Origin: Polaribacter sp.
Lineage (GTDB): Bacteria; Bacteroidota; Bacteroidia; Flavobacteriales; Flavobacteriaceae
Direction: 5' to 3'
Assembly: GCA_018608545.1 (NCBI GenBank)
Contig: JABAZI010000071.1
Coordinates: 48,254 to 96,220, forward strand
Length of the DNA stretch: 47,967 bases
The first letter of the stretch is position 1; the number at the start of each line of letters is the position of its first letter. The notes under the pieces are model-generated. The model searched no databases, was not told where the DNA came from, and saw only the letters and a list, made by a program, of their open reading frames with translations. Positions 1 to 8,355 of this stretch are shown here, piece after piece. The position numbers and the translations under genes are program-made.

Positions 1-694
1 TAAATGACTTATAACCCAATATTAAGAAGACACTTATCAATAGTAATTGAAAACCTAATCCAAAGGTTGAAATTAAGGTCATCAACCAATTAGGGAAAGG
101 TTTTCCACGAGATGCATTCTTATCTAAAGTATAAATAATCTTATCAAATACCCCATAAAATAATTTATATAAGAAGAAAAGAATATTTACATTCTTTTGT
201 TTTTCACCTGGTAAAGCTGTTGGAGTTTTATTTTCAAAAATTCGACTGGTAGTGTCTCCATCAAAACGGTTTCTTAAAATCACATAATAATAATTGTATA
301 AAGTACCTTGAAGTTGTATTCCAAAAAAAGCGAGAAATGCCAGCGCAAGACTAATTTCAGTGACTTGCCATAATGTGACGAAAATGATCAAATTCAAAAT
401 AATATCAGAAACAGAATCCAAGAAACGTCCGGTATAAGAGGGTGTTTTTTTAATTCTTGCCAATTCACCATCTGCCGCATCTAAAATAGACTTAAAGATC
501 AAGAAAAAAGCCGCGGTGAAATAATACTCTTTAGTAATACAATAAATACCTATTAATCCTGATATTATAAAAGCAATCGTTACATCTACAGGAGTAAATT
601 TCGTATTTCTTAAAGAATTCGCAATAAATCTAGCGATGGGTCTGCCGTAATCAGATAAATCTAAAAATTGATATTTCGCAGGTAATTTAGACAT
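1..694 (-). CDS. CDP-alcohol phosphatidyltransferase family protein (3' end cut by window edge)
   Basis: Reverse-strand frame from ATG at 694 stays open to position 1: MSKLPAKYQFLDLSDYGRPIARFIANSLRNTKFTPVDVTIAF... with the motif DAADGELARIKKTPSYTGRFLDSVSD, matching D(x)2DG(x)2AR(x)nG(x)3D(x)3D. Absent from the ORF track because no stop lies inside the window. Confidence 0.88.
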   Translation of the reverse strand, partial: MSKLPAKYQFLDLSDYGRPIARFIANSLRNTKFTPVDVTIAFIISGLIGIYCITKEYYFTAAFFLIFKSILDAADGELARIKKTPSYTGRFLDSVSDIILNLIIFVTLWQVTEISLALAFLAFFGIQLQGTLYNYYYVILRNRFDGDTTSRIFENKTPTALPGEKQKNVNILFFLYKLFYGVFDKIIYTLDKNASRGKPFPNWLMTLISTFGLGFQLLLISVFLILGYKSF

Positions 695-863
695 AAAATG
701 CTTTTGTAGTGAGCATTTTTATTACCTCTAAAAGTCATAAAACAGCACAGTATTAATTATATTTCAAAATTATGTAAAAAGTGGAACAAATAGGTAAGAC
801 TTTTAAAGTTTTTTTATAAACACTTAAAAGCATTATTTTAGTATATAAATAAAATACAAACAT

Positions 864-896
864 AAAAAAAAGCGCAGCAAATGCTACGCTTTTTTA
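864..896 (-). terminator. Rho-independent terminator of the lipoprotein/TonB receptor operon
   Basis: AAAAAAGCG-c-AGC-AAAT-GCT-a-CGCTTTTTT hairpin with flanking A and T tracts, just 3' of the 915..1487 CDS. Confidence 0.8.
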
Positions 897-914
897 TTCA
901 TTGGAATTTCAGTT

Positions 915-1487
915 TTACTGAACCGTAACATTAAAAGTTACTTCTATATCTGTACTTCCACCAGCACTAGCTGAAGTCCCATCATTTGGTTTTGTAGGTT
1001 CGTGTTTCAATACAACAGTGATAGAACCAGAACCCGCCGCTCCAGAAGTTAGGGAAGTTTCTAATCCCAAAGGATTGCCATTACCGTCAACGTCTGTTTT
1101 AGAAATTGTTAAACCAGTAACTGTTGAAGTAAAGAAAAATTCATGCTCGTCATCTTCTTCCTCTATTTCTTCTGTCATATTTTCAGCAGGAGATTCTGTT
1201 TCATTCAACAACTCAATGGCACCTGCATAGGTTGTATTTGCTGATAAAGAACCAGAAACCGTAGTTACCCCTTCATTTCCACCTTCACCATCTAGATCTC
1301 TATAAGTTAAAGTAACTACGTCACTACCGCTTGTTAAGGTGTAATTTAATGTTGTAATTACCTCTTCTTCATGATCATGATCATCATGATCATCATGATC
1401 ATCTTCAGAACATGCTGTGAAAGTTATAGCTGAGATAAATAAAATTGCTAGTAATTTAATTGTTTTTACTGTATTTGTAATTTTCAT
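915..1487 (-). CDS. Asp/His-rich lipoprotein of the flavobacterial family often labelled 'type 1 periplasmic binding fold superfamily protein'
   Basis: Signal peptide and lipobox (ITFTACSEDD), then DDHDDHDDHDHEEE and a beta-rich domain (NYTLTSGSDVVTLTYRDLDGEGGNEG...LKHEPTKPNDG...). Directly 3' of a TonB receptor gene. Confidence 0.75.
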   Translation of the reverse strand: MKITNTVKTIKLLAILFISAITFTACSEDDHDDHDDHDHEEEVITTLNYTLTSGSDVVTLTYRDLDGEGGNEGVTTVSGSLSANTTYAGAIELLNETESPAENMTEEIEEEDDEHEFFFTSTVTGLTISKTDVDGNGNPLGLETSLTSGAAGSGSITVVLKHEPTKPNDGTSASAGGSTDIEVTFNVTVQ

Positions 1488-1498
1488 AATTGTGATTT

Positions 1499-3898
1499 TT
1501 AATAGTTTATTTTAATTTTTATGTTCAAATTTCTTCCTAATTCATCAGCAAAGAATCGGAATCTATTTAAATATTCTCTGTAAGACACGTTCAATATATT
1601 TTCTATATTGAACTCAAGTTTCAAACTTCCTTTATGTGAAGTTTTTAATGTTGCAGAAGCACTAAAATCAAATAGTGAGTATGCAGGTGTTGGAGAACTA
1701 ATATCTACAAAGACTTCTTGTTGAGTAGTTGGGTTAAATGTGTTAAAATTATAATTAGGATAGTCGTTTTGACGCAATACCGTTGTATTTCGTAAACTAA
1801 AAGTTAAATCATGCCATTGTTTATTTGTATATACAATACGATTGCTAAAATTAGTACTAGGCATGTGAATTAAAGGAATATCTTGTGTAATATTCTCTCC
1901 TTTTATTAAACTTATGTTTCCCAGATAATCCAACTGACTGTTGATTTTTTTATTGATGTCAATGTCAATACCGAAAATTTGTGCATCTACTTGATCGTAC
2001 TCCCAAACAGGAAATGCCCCTTTAATTGTAGTGGTAATACCTGTTGGAATTAACTGAATAAATCCGTTGATTCTCTTATAATAGGGACTTATAATAAAAC
2101 CAAAATCATCATTTTTTCTCTCTAATGAGAGATTAAACTTGTTGGCAATCTCCTTTTTGATATTCAAATAACCAATTTCAAATCGAGCATTGCTATGATG
2201 TACACCGTCACTATATAACTCTGAAGGATTTGGAACTCTATTTCCCAATCCATAATTGATTAAAAAAGTCAACTCATTTTTCCATCGTTTTGAGAAATTC
2301 AAGCTAGCAGAAACATTGTGAAATGTGAATTTTGGATTTGTTTTAATTCTAGTATTGTCAATTTCACCCTCAAATTCAGGAAACAGTTGGTCAAAATTAT
2401 ATTTTTTCCAATCCGCTAACAAATATGTTTTATTGGCATCTATTGAAGAATAATCATACCGAATTCCAGCATTTATTTCAGTAGTTTCATCTATTTTATA
2501 GTTTCCTATTGAATAAACGGCGGCATCGATTTTTTCATAATCAGGGATCAACGGTCGAGATCTCGTTCCTGCAACAGCATTATTTTGTTGAAAGCGTCCT
2601 AATAAGCCTATATCAAATTTAACATTGGGTAAAAAATCAATGTGAAGATTTGGTTGAATACTTGTTGTAAACAGTCGTAAATCAATAACAGGTGTATTCT
2701 CTCTATTTCCCCTACCTAAATCATACTCTTTTCTTCTATTTAATTGAAAATCGTATTGTACAGATAATTTACCAAAACCTTTGAAACGCTTGTAGGCTTC
2801 AATCTTACCTAAATGATGTAAAATAGTTTGTTTAGGGTTTTCAATTTTATGAGAAAAATCTTCAGTATTTCTTGGTTCTGAACTATTAATTGCTTGAACC
2901 AAGTCATTTACATTACCAATGTGTGATAATTGTAAAATACCAAAATTATTGTTCACTAAACTGTAATAGGCTTCAAATCCCTTTTCAAAGCTATTATAAC
3001 CAAACCTGAGGGAAGCATTCAAATTTTCCATTCCAGTATTCGTTAAATAATAATTAGGAGCTCTAAAATCTCCAAAGCGTTTGTAACTGGTTTGAAATTT
3101 CCCATAATAACCAGTTGAATAGGTTTTGACAATTTCTGTATTTATATTTCCACCAAAACCATTAGAATTTAACGAAATAGAAGATTTGCCAAAAACACTG
3201 TCTTTAGCAGCATACTTTTTTCCACGAATAAGGATTAAACCACCGATTGCATCATTACCATATTTTAAAGTATTTGCTCCTTTTATGACGTCAATCCTAT
3301 TGCTGGAATTTAAATCAAAATTTGGTGCATGCTCATCTCCCCATTCTTGATCAAACAAACGTACATTATTATTTATAATTAATACCCTACTACTATGTAG
3401 ACCATGAATCATAGGTTTTACAATTGTACTCCCTGTATTTAGAGAAGAAACACCACTAATTGATTTTAGTGCATCACCTAGAGATTTATCTGTGTAATTT
3501 TCAAGTACATCTTCTTTAATGGTTTGTTCTATACTAGTGGTAGTTGTTTTTGTATTGGTTGTTACGATTACCTCGTTTAGTTCTTCTAAATGGTGCTCTA
3601 AAAAAATTTCTTTGAAAAGATTATTCTTTAGATGAATCGTTATTTTTCTTGTTTCGCATGCAATATGTTGAATTTCTAGTTCTATTTTCCCCTCACACAA
3701 ACCTTTAAACTCAAAAAAACCGTCCAAATTAGAAGTGGTGAATTTATTTAAATTTAATAATTGTATGGATGCACCAATGATTGGTGTATCGACGTGAAAG
3801 TCAGTTACTTTACCCCTAAAGTTAAAGTTACAATTTTGAGCTGCTGTATTTATGTGTATAAGAAATAGAGCAATGCACAAAAAAAATATTTTTTGCAT
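1499..3898 (-). CDS. TonB-dependent receptor with N-terminal carboxypeptidase-regulatory-like domain, ZnuD-like
   Basis: Signal peptide, CarboxypepD_reg-like domain (FRGKVTDFHVDTPIIGASIQLLN), plug (LKSISGVSSLNTGSTIVKPMIHGLHSSRVLIINNNVRLFDQEWGDEHAPNFD), long beta-barrel and aromatic C-terminal end. Confidence 0.9.
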   Translation of the reverse strand: MQKIFFLCIALFLIHINTAAQNCNFNFRGKVTDFHVDTPIIGASIQLLNLNKFTTSNLDGFFEFKGLCEGKIELEIQHIACETRKITIHLKNNLFKEIFLEHHLEELNEVIVTTNTKTTTTSIEQTIKEDVLENYTDKSLGDALKSISGVSSLNTGSTIVKPMIHGLHSSRVLIINNNVRLFDQEWGDEHAPNFDLNSSNRIDVIKGANTLKYGNDAIGGLILIRGKKYAAKDSVFGKSSISLNSNGFGGNINTEIVKTYSTGYYGKFQTSYKRFGDFRAPNYYLTNTGMENLNASLRFGYNSFEKGFEAYYSLVNNNFGILQLSHIGNVNDLVQAINSSEPRNTEDFSHKIENPKQTILHHLGKIEAYKRFKGFGKLSVQYDFQLNRRKEYDLGRGNRENTPVIDLRLFTTSIQPNLHIDFLPNVKFDIGLLGRFQQNNAVAGTRSRPLIPDYEKIDAAVYSIGNYKIDETTEINAGIRYDYSSIDANKTYLLADWKKYNFDQLFPEFEGEIDNTRIKTNPKFTFHNVSASLNFSKRWKNELTFLINYGLGNRVPNPSELYSDGVHHSNARFEIGYLNIKKEIANKFNLSLERKNDDFGFIISPYYKRINGFIQLIPTGITTTIKGAFPVWEYDQVDAQIFGIDIDINKKINSQLDYLGNISLIKGENITQDIPLIHMPSTNFSNRIVYTNKQWHDLTFSLRNTTVLRQNDYPNYNFNTFNPTTQQEVFVDISSPTPAYSLFDFSASATLKTSHKGSLKLEFNIENILNVSYREYLNRFRFFADELGRNLNIKIKINY

Positions 3899-3930
3899 TT
3901 TTAGTTTTTATGTTCAACAAGAAAAGAAAT

Positions 3931-4317
3931 TTATGTTAGAACTTTGATAGGGGGACCTCTGAGTGAAAAAGATAATCGCTGATGATTTTTTAAGAAATTA
4001 TTTTTAAGATTTTCAATTGATGTGATTTCAATATAATTGATGAAATTAACCACATGTTTTTTGGCGTAAAAGGGACTGTCATTTAAAAGGTGAAGCTCAC
4101 ATTTAGCCTCTTTTTGATGTATATGATTCTCAACCTTAGATAAACAGATACGGTGCTCGTGATTACTAAAAGAGTGTAAAAATAGTATTATTGTAGGTAT
4201 TATAAATACCGATAATAAGAGAGTACTGACGTTATGTTTATTGTTTTTTAACAATCCTATTTTATTTTTATCCCTAGATGTTATATTTAAATAACTATTA
4301 ATAAAAAGCGATCGCAA
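3931..4317 (-). CDS. Small His/Cys-containing membrane-anchored protein, probable partner of the TonB receptor
   Basis: One hydrophobic segment followed by HSFSNHEHRICLSKVENHIHQKEAKCELHLL and a C-terminal RGPP. The ORF-track start is TTG at 4317, so the true start is uncertain. Confidence 0.6.
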   Translation of the reverse strand: MRSLFINSYLNITSRDKNKIGLLKNNKHNVSTLLLSVFIIPTIILFLHSFSNHEHRICLSKVENHIHQKEAKCELHLLNDSPFYAKKHVVNFINYIEITSIENLKNNFLKNHQRLSFSLRGPPIKVLT

Positions 4318-4393
4318 GTTAGAATATTCTTAAGGAATTCAATCTAAATATGGAACCTTTTTTTGTGCGACCAAAAAGGTGCTTTTTTATAAT

Positions 4394-4813
4394 TTATTCG
4401 ACTTTATATATGGTACCATCAGTTTTGAATTTACTAAAGCCAATTTTAGCTGAAAAACTATAAGAGGAATCGGTTACTTTCACAATTTGTACATATATTG
4501 GTTTTTTATCCAGTTCTTTTTTTGGTGACTTCATATTTAACGTATAAAAGAAATTATTTTTCCATTTGATATAAAGTGTGTCAGTGTGTGAAATTATTTT
4601 TTCACTTGCGGAACTATCATTAGAAATTGAAATCACTTTCTCATATTCTTCAATTTGAAGGCTATCAATTCTTGTGATTTTAGTTTTGCCATATCCTTCA
4701 CCTGCTGGAATTTCAAAAACCCCTTTTTTAAATCGATCTGAATTGTCTATAATTTCAGTTGTACACGAAGTTAGTGCAATGATGATGATGAGTATTCCAA
4801 ATGTGTTTTTCAT
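4394..4813 (-). CDS. Putative small lipoprotein of unknown function, coupled to purB
   Basis: Lipobox (IIIIALTSCTTE), 139 aa; the start codon overlaps the purB stop (TAATG). Confidence 0.7.
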   Translation of the reverse strand: MKNTFGILIIIIALTSCTTEIIDNSDRFKKGVFEIPAGEGYGKTKITRIDSLQIEEYEKVISISNDSSASEKIISHTDTLYIKWKNNFFYTLNMKSPKKELDKKPIYVQIVKVTDSSYSFSAKIGFSKFKTDGTIYKVE

Positions 4814-6156
4814 TAAATTCCTGTGTAATTTGCAGGTGATATTGCCTTTAATTCTTCTTTAATTTCTGATGAAACATCCAAAGTATCTATAAAATTTGCA
4901 ATCGAGACCTGGTTTATTCTCTCATTTGTTCTTGTCAACCCTTTTAAAGCTTCATAAGGATTTGGATACCCTTCTCGTCTTAAAATAGTCTGAATTGCTT
5001 CGGCAACAACAGCCCAATTATTTTCCAAATCTTGTTCGAACTTTTGTTTGTTTAATAACAACTTATTCAATCCTTTAAGTGTAGAACTAAATGCAATCAT
5101 GGTATGACCGAAAGGAACTCCTACGTTCCTTAGTACGGTACTGTCTGTTAAGTCTCTTTGTAAACGGGAAATTGGTAATTTTGCAGAAAGGTGTTCGAAA
5201 ATAGCATTGGCTAATCCTAAATTCCCTTCAGAATTCTCAAAATCTATTGGATTTACTTTGTGAGGCATTGCAGAAGACCCAACCTCACCAGCCTTAATTT
5301 TTTGTTTAAAATAATCCATTGAAACATAGGTCCAGAAATCTCGATCTAAATCGATTACAATTGTATTGATACGTTTTAATGCGTCAAACAACGCAGCCAT
5401 ATGATCATAGTGTTCTATTTGGGTAGTTGGAAAAGAATGATGTAAACCTAATTTTTCTTTTACAAAATTACCACCAAATTCTTTCCAATCAATAGAAGGA
5501 TAGGCAACTTTATGAGCATTAAAATTACCAGTTGCACCCCCAAACTTCGCAGCATTTGGGATCTTATTTAACAAATTAAATTGTTCTTGTAAACGGGTTA
5601 CAAAAACAGCAATTTCTTTACCTAATCTTGTTGGAGAAGCTGGTTGACCATGTGTTCTTGCTAACATAGAAACATCTTCCCATTCAATAACCAATTCCTC
5701 TAAGCGTTCTAAAACCTTTCGGTAACTTGGTACATATACTTCTTGCATTGCTTCTTTGATAGAAAGCGGAATTGCAGTGTTGTTTATATCTTGAGAAGTC
5801 AAACCAAAATGAATGAATTCTTTTTGTTTTTCTAAACCTAACGCGTCAAATTTCTCTTTTATAAAATACTCAACAGCTTTCACATCATGATTGGTAATAG
5901 CCTCAATATCCTTTATTTTTTGAGCATCTTCAGAAGTGAAATTTTTGTATATTTTACGCAAATCATCAAATAAATCGCTGTTAAAGTCTGCTAGTTGAGG
6001 TAAAGGAATTTCACACAACCCAATAAAATATTCAATTTCTACACGAACTCTGTATTTTATTAAAGCTTCTTCAGAAAAAAAGTCCGCTAATTGTGATATT
6101 TTATTCCTGTAGCGCCCGTCAATAGGGGAGATGGCATTTAATTTTGTCAAGTTCAT
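4813..6156 (-). CDS. purB: Adenylosuccinate lyase
   Basis: MNLTKLNAISPIDGRYRNKI..., signature GEVGSSAMPHKVNPIDFENSEGN. The ATG at 6156 is preferred over 6192 because a TAnnTTTG element (6180-6187) lies inside the longer ORF. Confidence 0.96.
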   Translation of the reverse strand: MNLTKLNAISPIDGRYRNKISQLADFFSEEALIKYRVRVEIEYFIGLCEIPLPQLADFNSDLFDDLRKIYKNFTSEDAQKIKDIEAITNHDVKAVEYFIKEKFDALGLEKQKEFIHFGLTSQDINNTAIPLSIKEAMQEVYVPSYRKVLERLEELVIEWEDVSMLARTHGQPASPTRLGKEIAVFVTRLQEQFNLLNKIPNAAKFGGATGNFNAHKVAYPSIDWKEFGGNFVKEKLGLHHSFPTTQIEHYDHMAALFDALKRINTIVIDLDRDFWTYVSMDYFKQKIKAGEVGSSAMPHKVNPIDFENSEGNLGLANAIFEHLSAKLPISRLQRDLTDSTVLRNVGVPFGHTMIAFSSTLKGLNKLLLNKQKFEQDLENNWAVVAEAIQTILRREGYPNPYEALKGLTRTNERINQVSIANFIDTLDVSSEIKEELKAISPANYTGI

Positions 6157-6179
6157 TTTGTTGTTGTTGTTATTGATTG

Positions 6180-6187
6180 CAAAAATA
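6180..6187 (-). promoter_or_regulatory. Putative Bacteroidota -7 element (TATTTTTG) of purB
   Basis: Reverse complement of CAAAAATA matches TAnnTTTG; short CAA-rich leader to ATG 6156. No clear -33 TTG seen. Confidence 0.5.
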
Positions 6188-6360
6188 GTCATTTTAACAG
6201 ATTTATAAAGTTGATTTTAGATGTTTTTATAGTAATTGCGAAATATGTTTTTAAACGGAACTTTTTTCAGAATTATGAATAATTTCATGCGACCCTCTCA
6301 ATATTATTTTTTTCGTGCATTATTATTAATAACGTATCTTTGTTTTATAACGATCGCGCT

Positions 6361-7074
6361 ATGTTCCCCCTAAATAAATTATTTATCATTCTTCTTTTGG
6401 TTGCTTCTTTTTGTTTGAATGAAGCACTTTATTCTCAAAAAACAAATCAATATAATCACAATAACAAGAGGACAGGAGTATGGAAAAAATACTATCCGAA
6501 TAAAAGAGTAAGGTATGTAGGTCAATTTAAAAATGGGAGAGAGATAGGCGTCTTTAAATTCTATGACATCAGCTCTTCCAAACATCCAATAATTATAAAA
6601 ACTTTTTTCAACAATCCAGACTCACTATTCGTTCAATTTTATACTATTAACGGCTCAATAAAAACACAAGGAGTTTTATACCAAAGAAAACGTGTTGGAA
6701 GTTGGAACTATTTTTATACGAATGGTGCACTAATGTTGGAAGAAAATTATAAGAAAGGGAATTTTCATGGCAAACAATTTATCTATTATCCAAACGGTAA
6801 CGTCACTGAAATAAGAATCTATAAAGACGGATTGCTAGATGGTATTTGTCGTAAATTTTCCGACAAAGGTATTTTAATTGAGAAAGTATCTTATAAACTA
6901 GGTAAGCTTAATGGATTGGCCGAATATTTTGAATTGAATGGAAATATAAAAGAGACAGGTGCTTATAAAGATGGAATAAGAGTAGGAAAGTGGGAATATT
7001 ATATTGACGGTGAAATTGCTGTTGATCACGATAAAAAAAAGAAACCCTCTTTTACAAAGCAAAAAAATAATTAG
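6361..7074 (+). CDS. Secreted MORN-repeat protein (YwqK-like)
   Basis: Signal peptide MFPLNKLFIILLLVASFCLNEALYSQ and repeats such as GVWKKYYPNKRVRYVGQFKNGREIGVFKFYD, GKQFIYYPNGNVTEIRIYKDGLLDG. Start at 6361 rather than 6340 because TATCTTTG spans 6335-6342. Confidence 0.8.
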   Translation: MFPLNKLFIILLLVASFCLNEALYSQKTNQYNHNNKRTGVWKKYYPNKRVRYVGQFKNGREIGVFKFYDISSSKHPIIIKTFFNNPDSLFVQFYTINGSIKTQGVLYQRKRVGSWNYFYTNGALMLEENYKKGNFHGKQFIYYPNGNVTEIRIYKDGLLDGICRKFSDKGILIEKVSYKLGKLNGLAEYFELNGNIKETGAYKDGIRVGKWEYYIDGEIAVDHDKKKKPSFTKQKNN

Positions 7075-7154
7075 TTTTATAAATTTAATCAAGAACTTTT
7101 TTACTAAAAAATATTGCATTCAAAGTTGTAACTTTGTCACCTCAAAATTAAATA

Positions 7155-8342
7155 ATGAAACGAGTAGTTGTTGGTCTTTCTGGTGGAGTAGATTCTAGTG
7201 TTACGGCCTATTTATTAAAAGAGCAGGGATATGAAGTTATCGGGTTGTTTATGAAGAATTGGCACGATGATTCTGTAACAATTTCTAATGAGTGCCCTTG
7301 GCTAGAAGATAGTAATGATGCAATGATTGTTGCAGAAAAATTGAAGATACCCTTTCAAGTTGTTGATCTAAGCAATCAATACAAAGAACGTATTGTCGAT
7401 TACATGTTTGATGAATATAGCAAAGGAAGAACTCCAAACCCAGATGTACTTTGTAATCGAGAAATAAAGTTTGATGTATTTATGGACATTGCCTTAAACC
7501 TTGGAGCAGATTATGTGGCTACGGGTCATTATTGTAGAAAAGATACTGAGATTATCCACGGAAAGCCAGTTTATAAATTGCTCGCTGGTAAAGATGGAAA
7601 TAAAGATCAATCCTATTTTTTATGTCAATTATCTCAAGAACAATTAACAAAAGCATTATTTCCCATTGGGGAACTTACGAAGCCCGAAGTTCGGGAAATA
7701 GCAAAAAAAGCCAATTTAATTACAGCCGACAAGAAAGATTCACAAGGATTATGTTTTATTGGTAAAGTACGATTGCCAGAATTTTTACAACAAAAATTAC
7801 AACCAAAAGAAGGGGTTATTATAACCATTCCAGCTGATTTTGAGCAGTATACTAAAAGAGTTTCAGAATTTGAAAACAAAGAAGCCGAACTCAACTATTT
7901 TTCAACAAAGTTTTCTTACTGCCAGGATGATGGAAAAGTTGTTGGGAAACACCAAGGAGCACATTATTATACAAAGGGTCAGCGTAAAGGATTAAATGTT
8001 GGCGGAACCAAAGAAGCCTTATACGTTATAGAAACAGATGTGTTGGAAAATGTAATTTATACAGGTGAAGGTAAAAACCACCAAGGATTATACAGAAATG
8101 TATTATTTGTTTCCAATAAAGAAAGCCACTGGATACGCGAAGACTTAACCTTAAATAATGGAGAATTTATGCAGGTTGAAGCCAGAATTAGATATCGGCA
8201 GACATTAGAAAAAGCTACTTTGCATAAGGTCGAAAAAGGGCTGTATGTAGCATTCGAAAAGAAACAGTCTGCCATTCAAGAAGGGCAATTTGTGGCCTGG
8301 TATCAGGATGAAGAGCTTATCGGTTCTGGGGTTATTTCATAA
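7155..8342 (+). CDS. mnmA: tRNA 2-thiouridine(34) synthase MnmA
   Basis: [36 protein letters not shown] (PP-loop), [35 protein letters not shown]. Confidence 0.96.
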   Translation: MKRVVVGLSGGVDSSVTAYLLKEQGYEVIGLFMKNWHDDSVTISNECPWLEDSNDAMIVAEKLKIPFQVVDLSNQYKERIVDYMFDEYSKGRTPNPDVLCNREIKFDVFMDIALNLGADYVATGHYCRKDTEIIHGKPVYKLLAGKDGNKDQSYFLCQLSQEQLTKALFPIGELTKPEVREIAKKANLITADKKDSQGLCFIGKVRLPEFLQQKLQPKEGVIITIPADFEQYTKRVSEFENKEAELNYFSTKFSYCQDDGKVVGKHQGAHYYTKGQRKGLNVGGTKEALYVIETDVLENVIYTGEGKNHQGLYRNVLFVSNKESHWIREDLTLNNGEFMQVEARIRYRQTLEKATLHKVEKGLYVAFEKKQSAIQEGQFVAWYQDEELIGSGVIS

Positions 8343-8355
8343 ATTAGTGTTCCTT

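Noticed and set aside
695-719. AAAATGC...GCATTTT inverted repeat next to the CDP-alcohol transferase start codon
   Set aside because: Weak AT-rich 7-bp stem with 11-nt loop; possible leader hairpin but not distinguishable from chance without conservation.
1018-1230. 70-aa plus-strand ORF with a Ser-rich tract
   Set aside because: Antisense shadow of the acidic lipoprotein's Glu/Asp codons; no independent coding features.
4308-4315. GCGATCGC octamer (HIP1-like)
   Set aside because: Only one full copy noticed in the window; a lone palindromic octamer is not evidence for a HIP1-type system.
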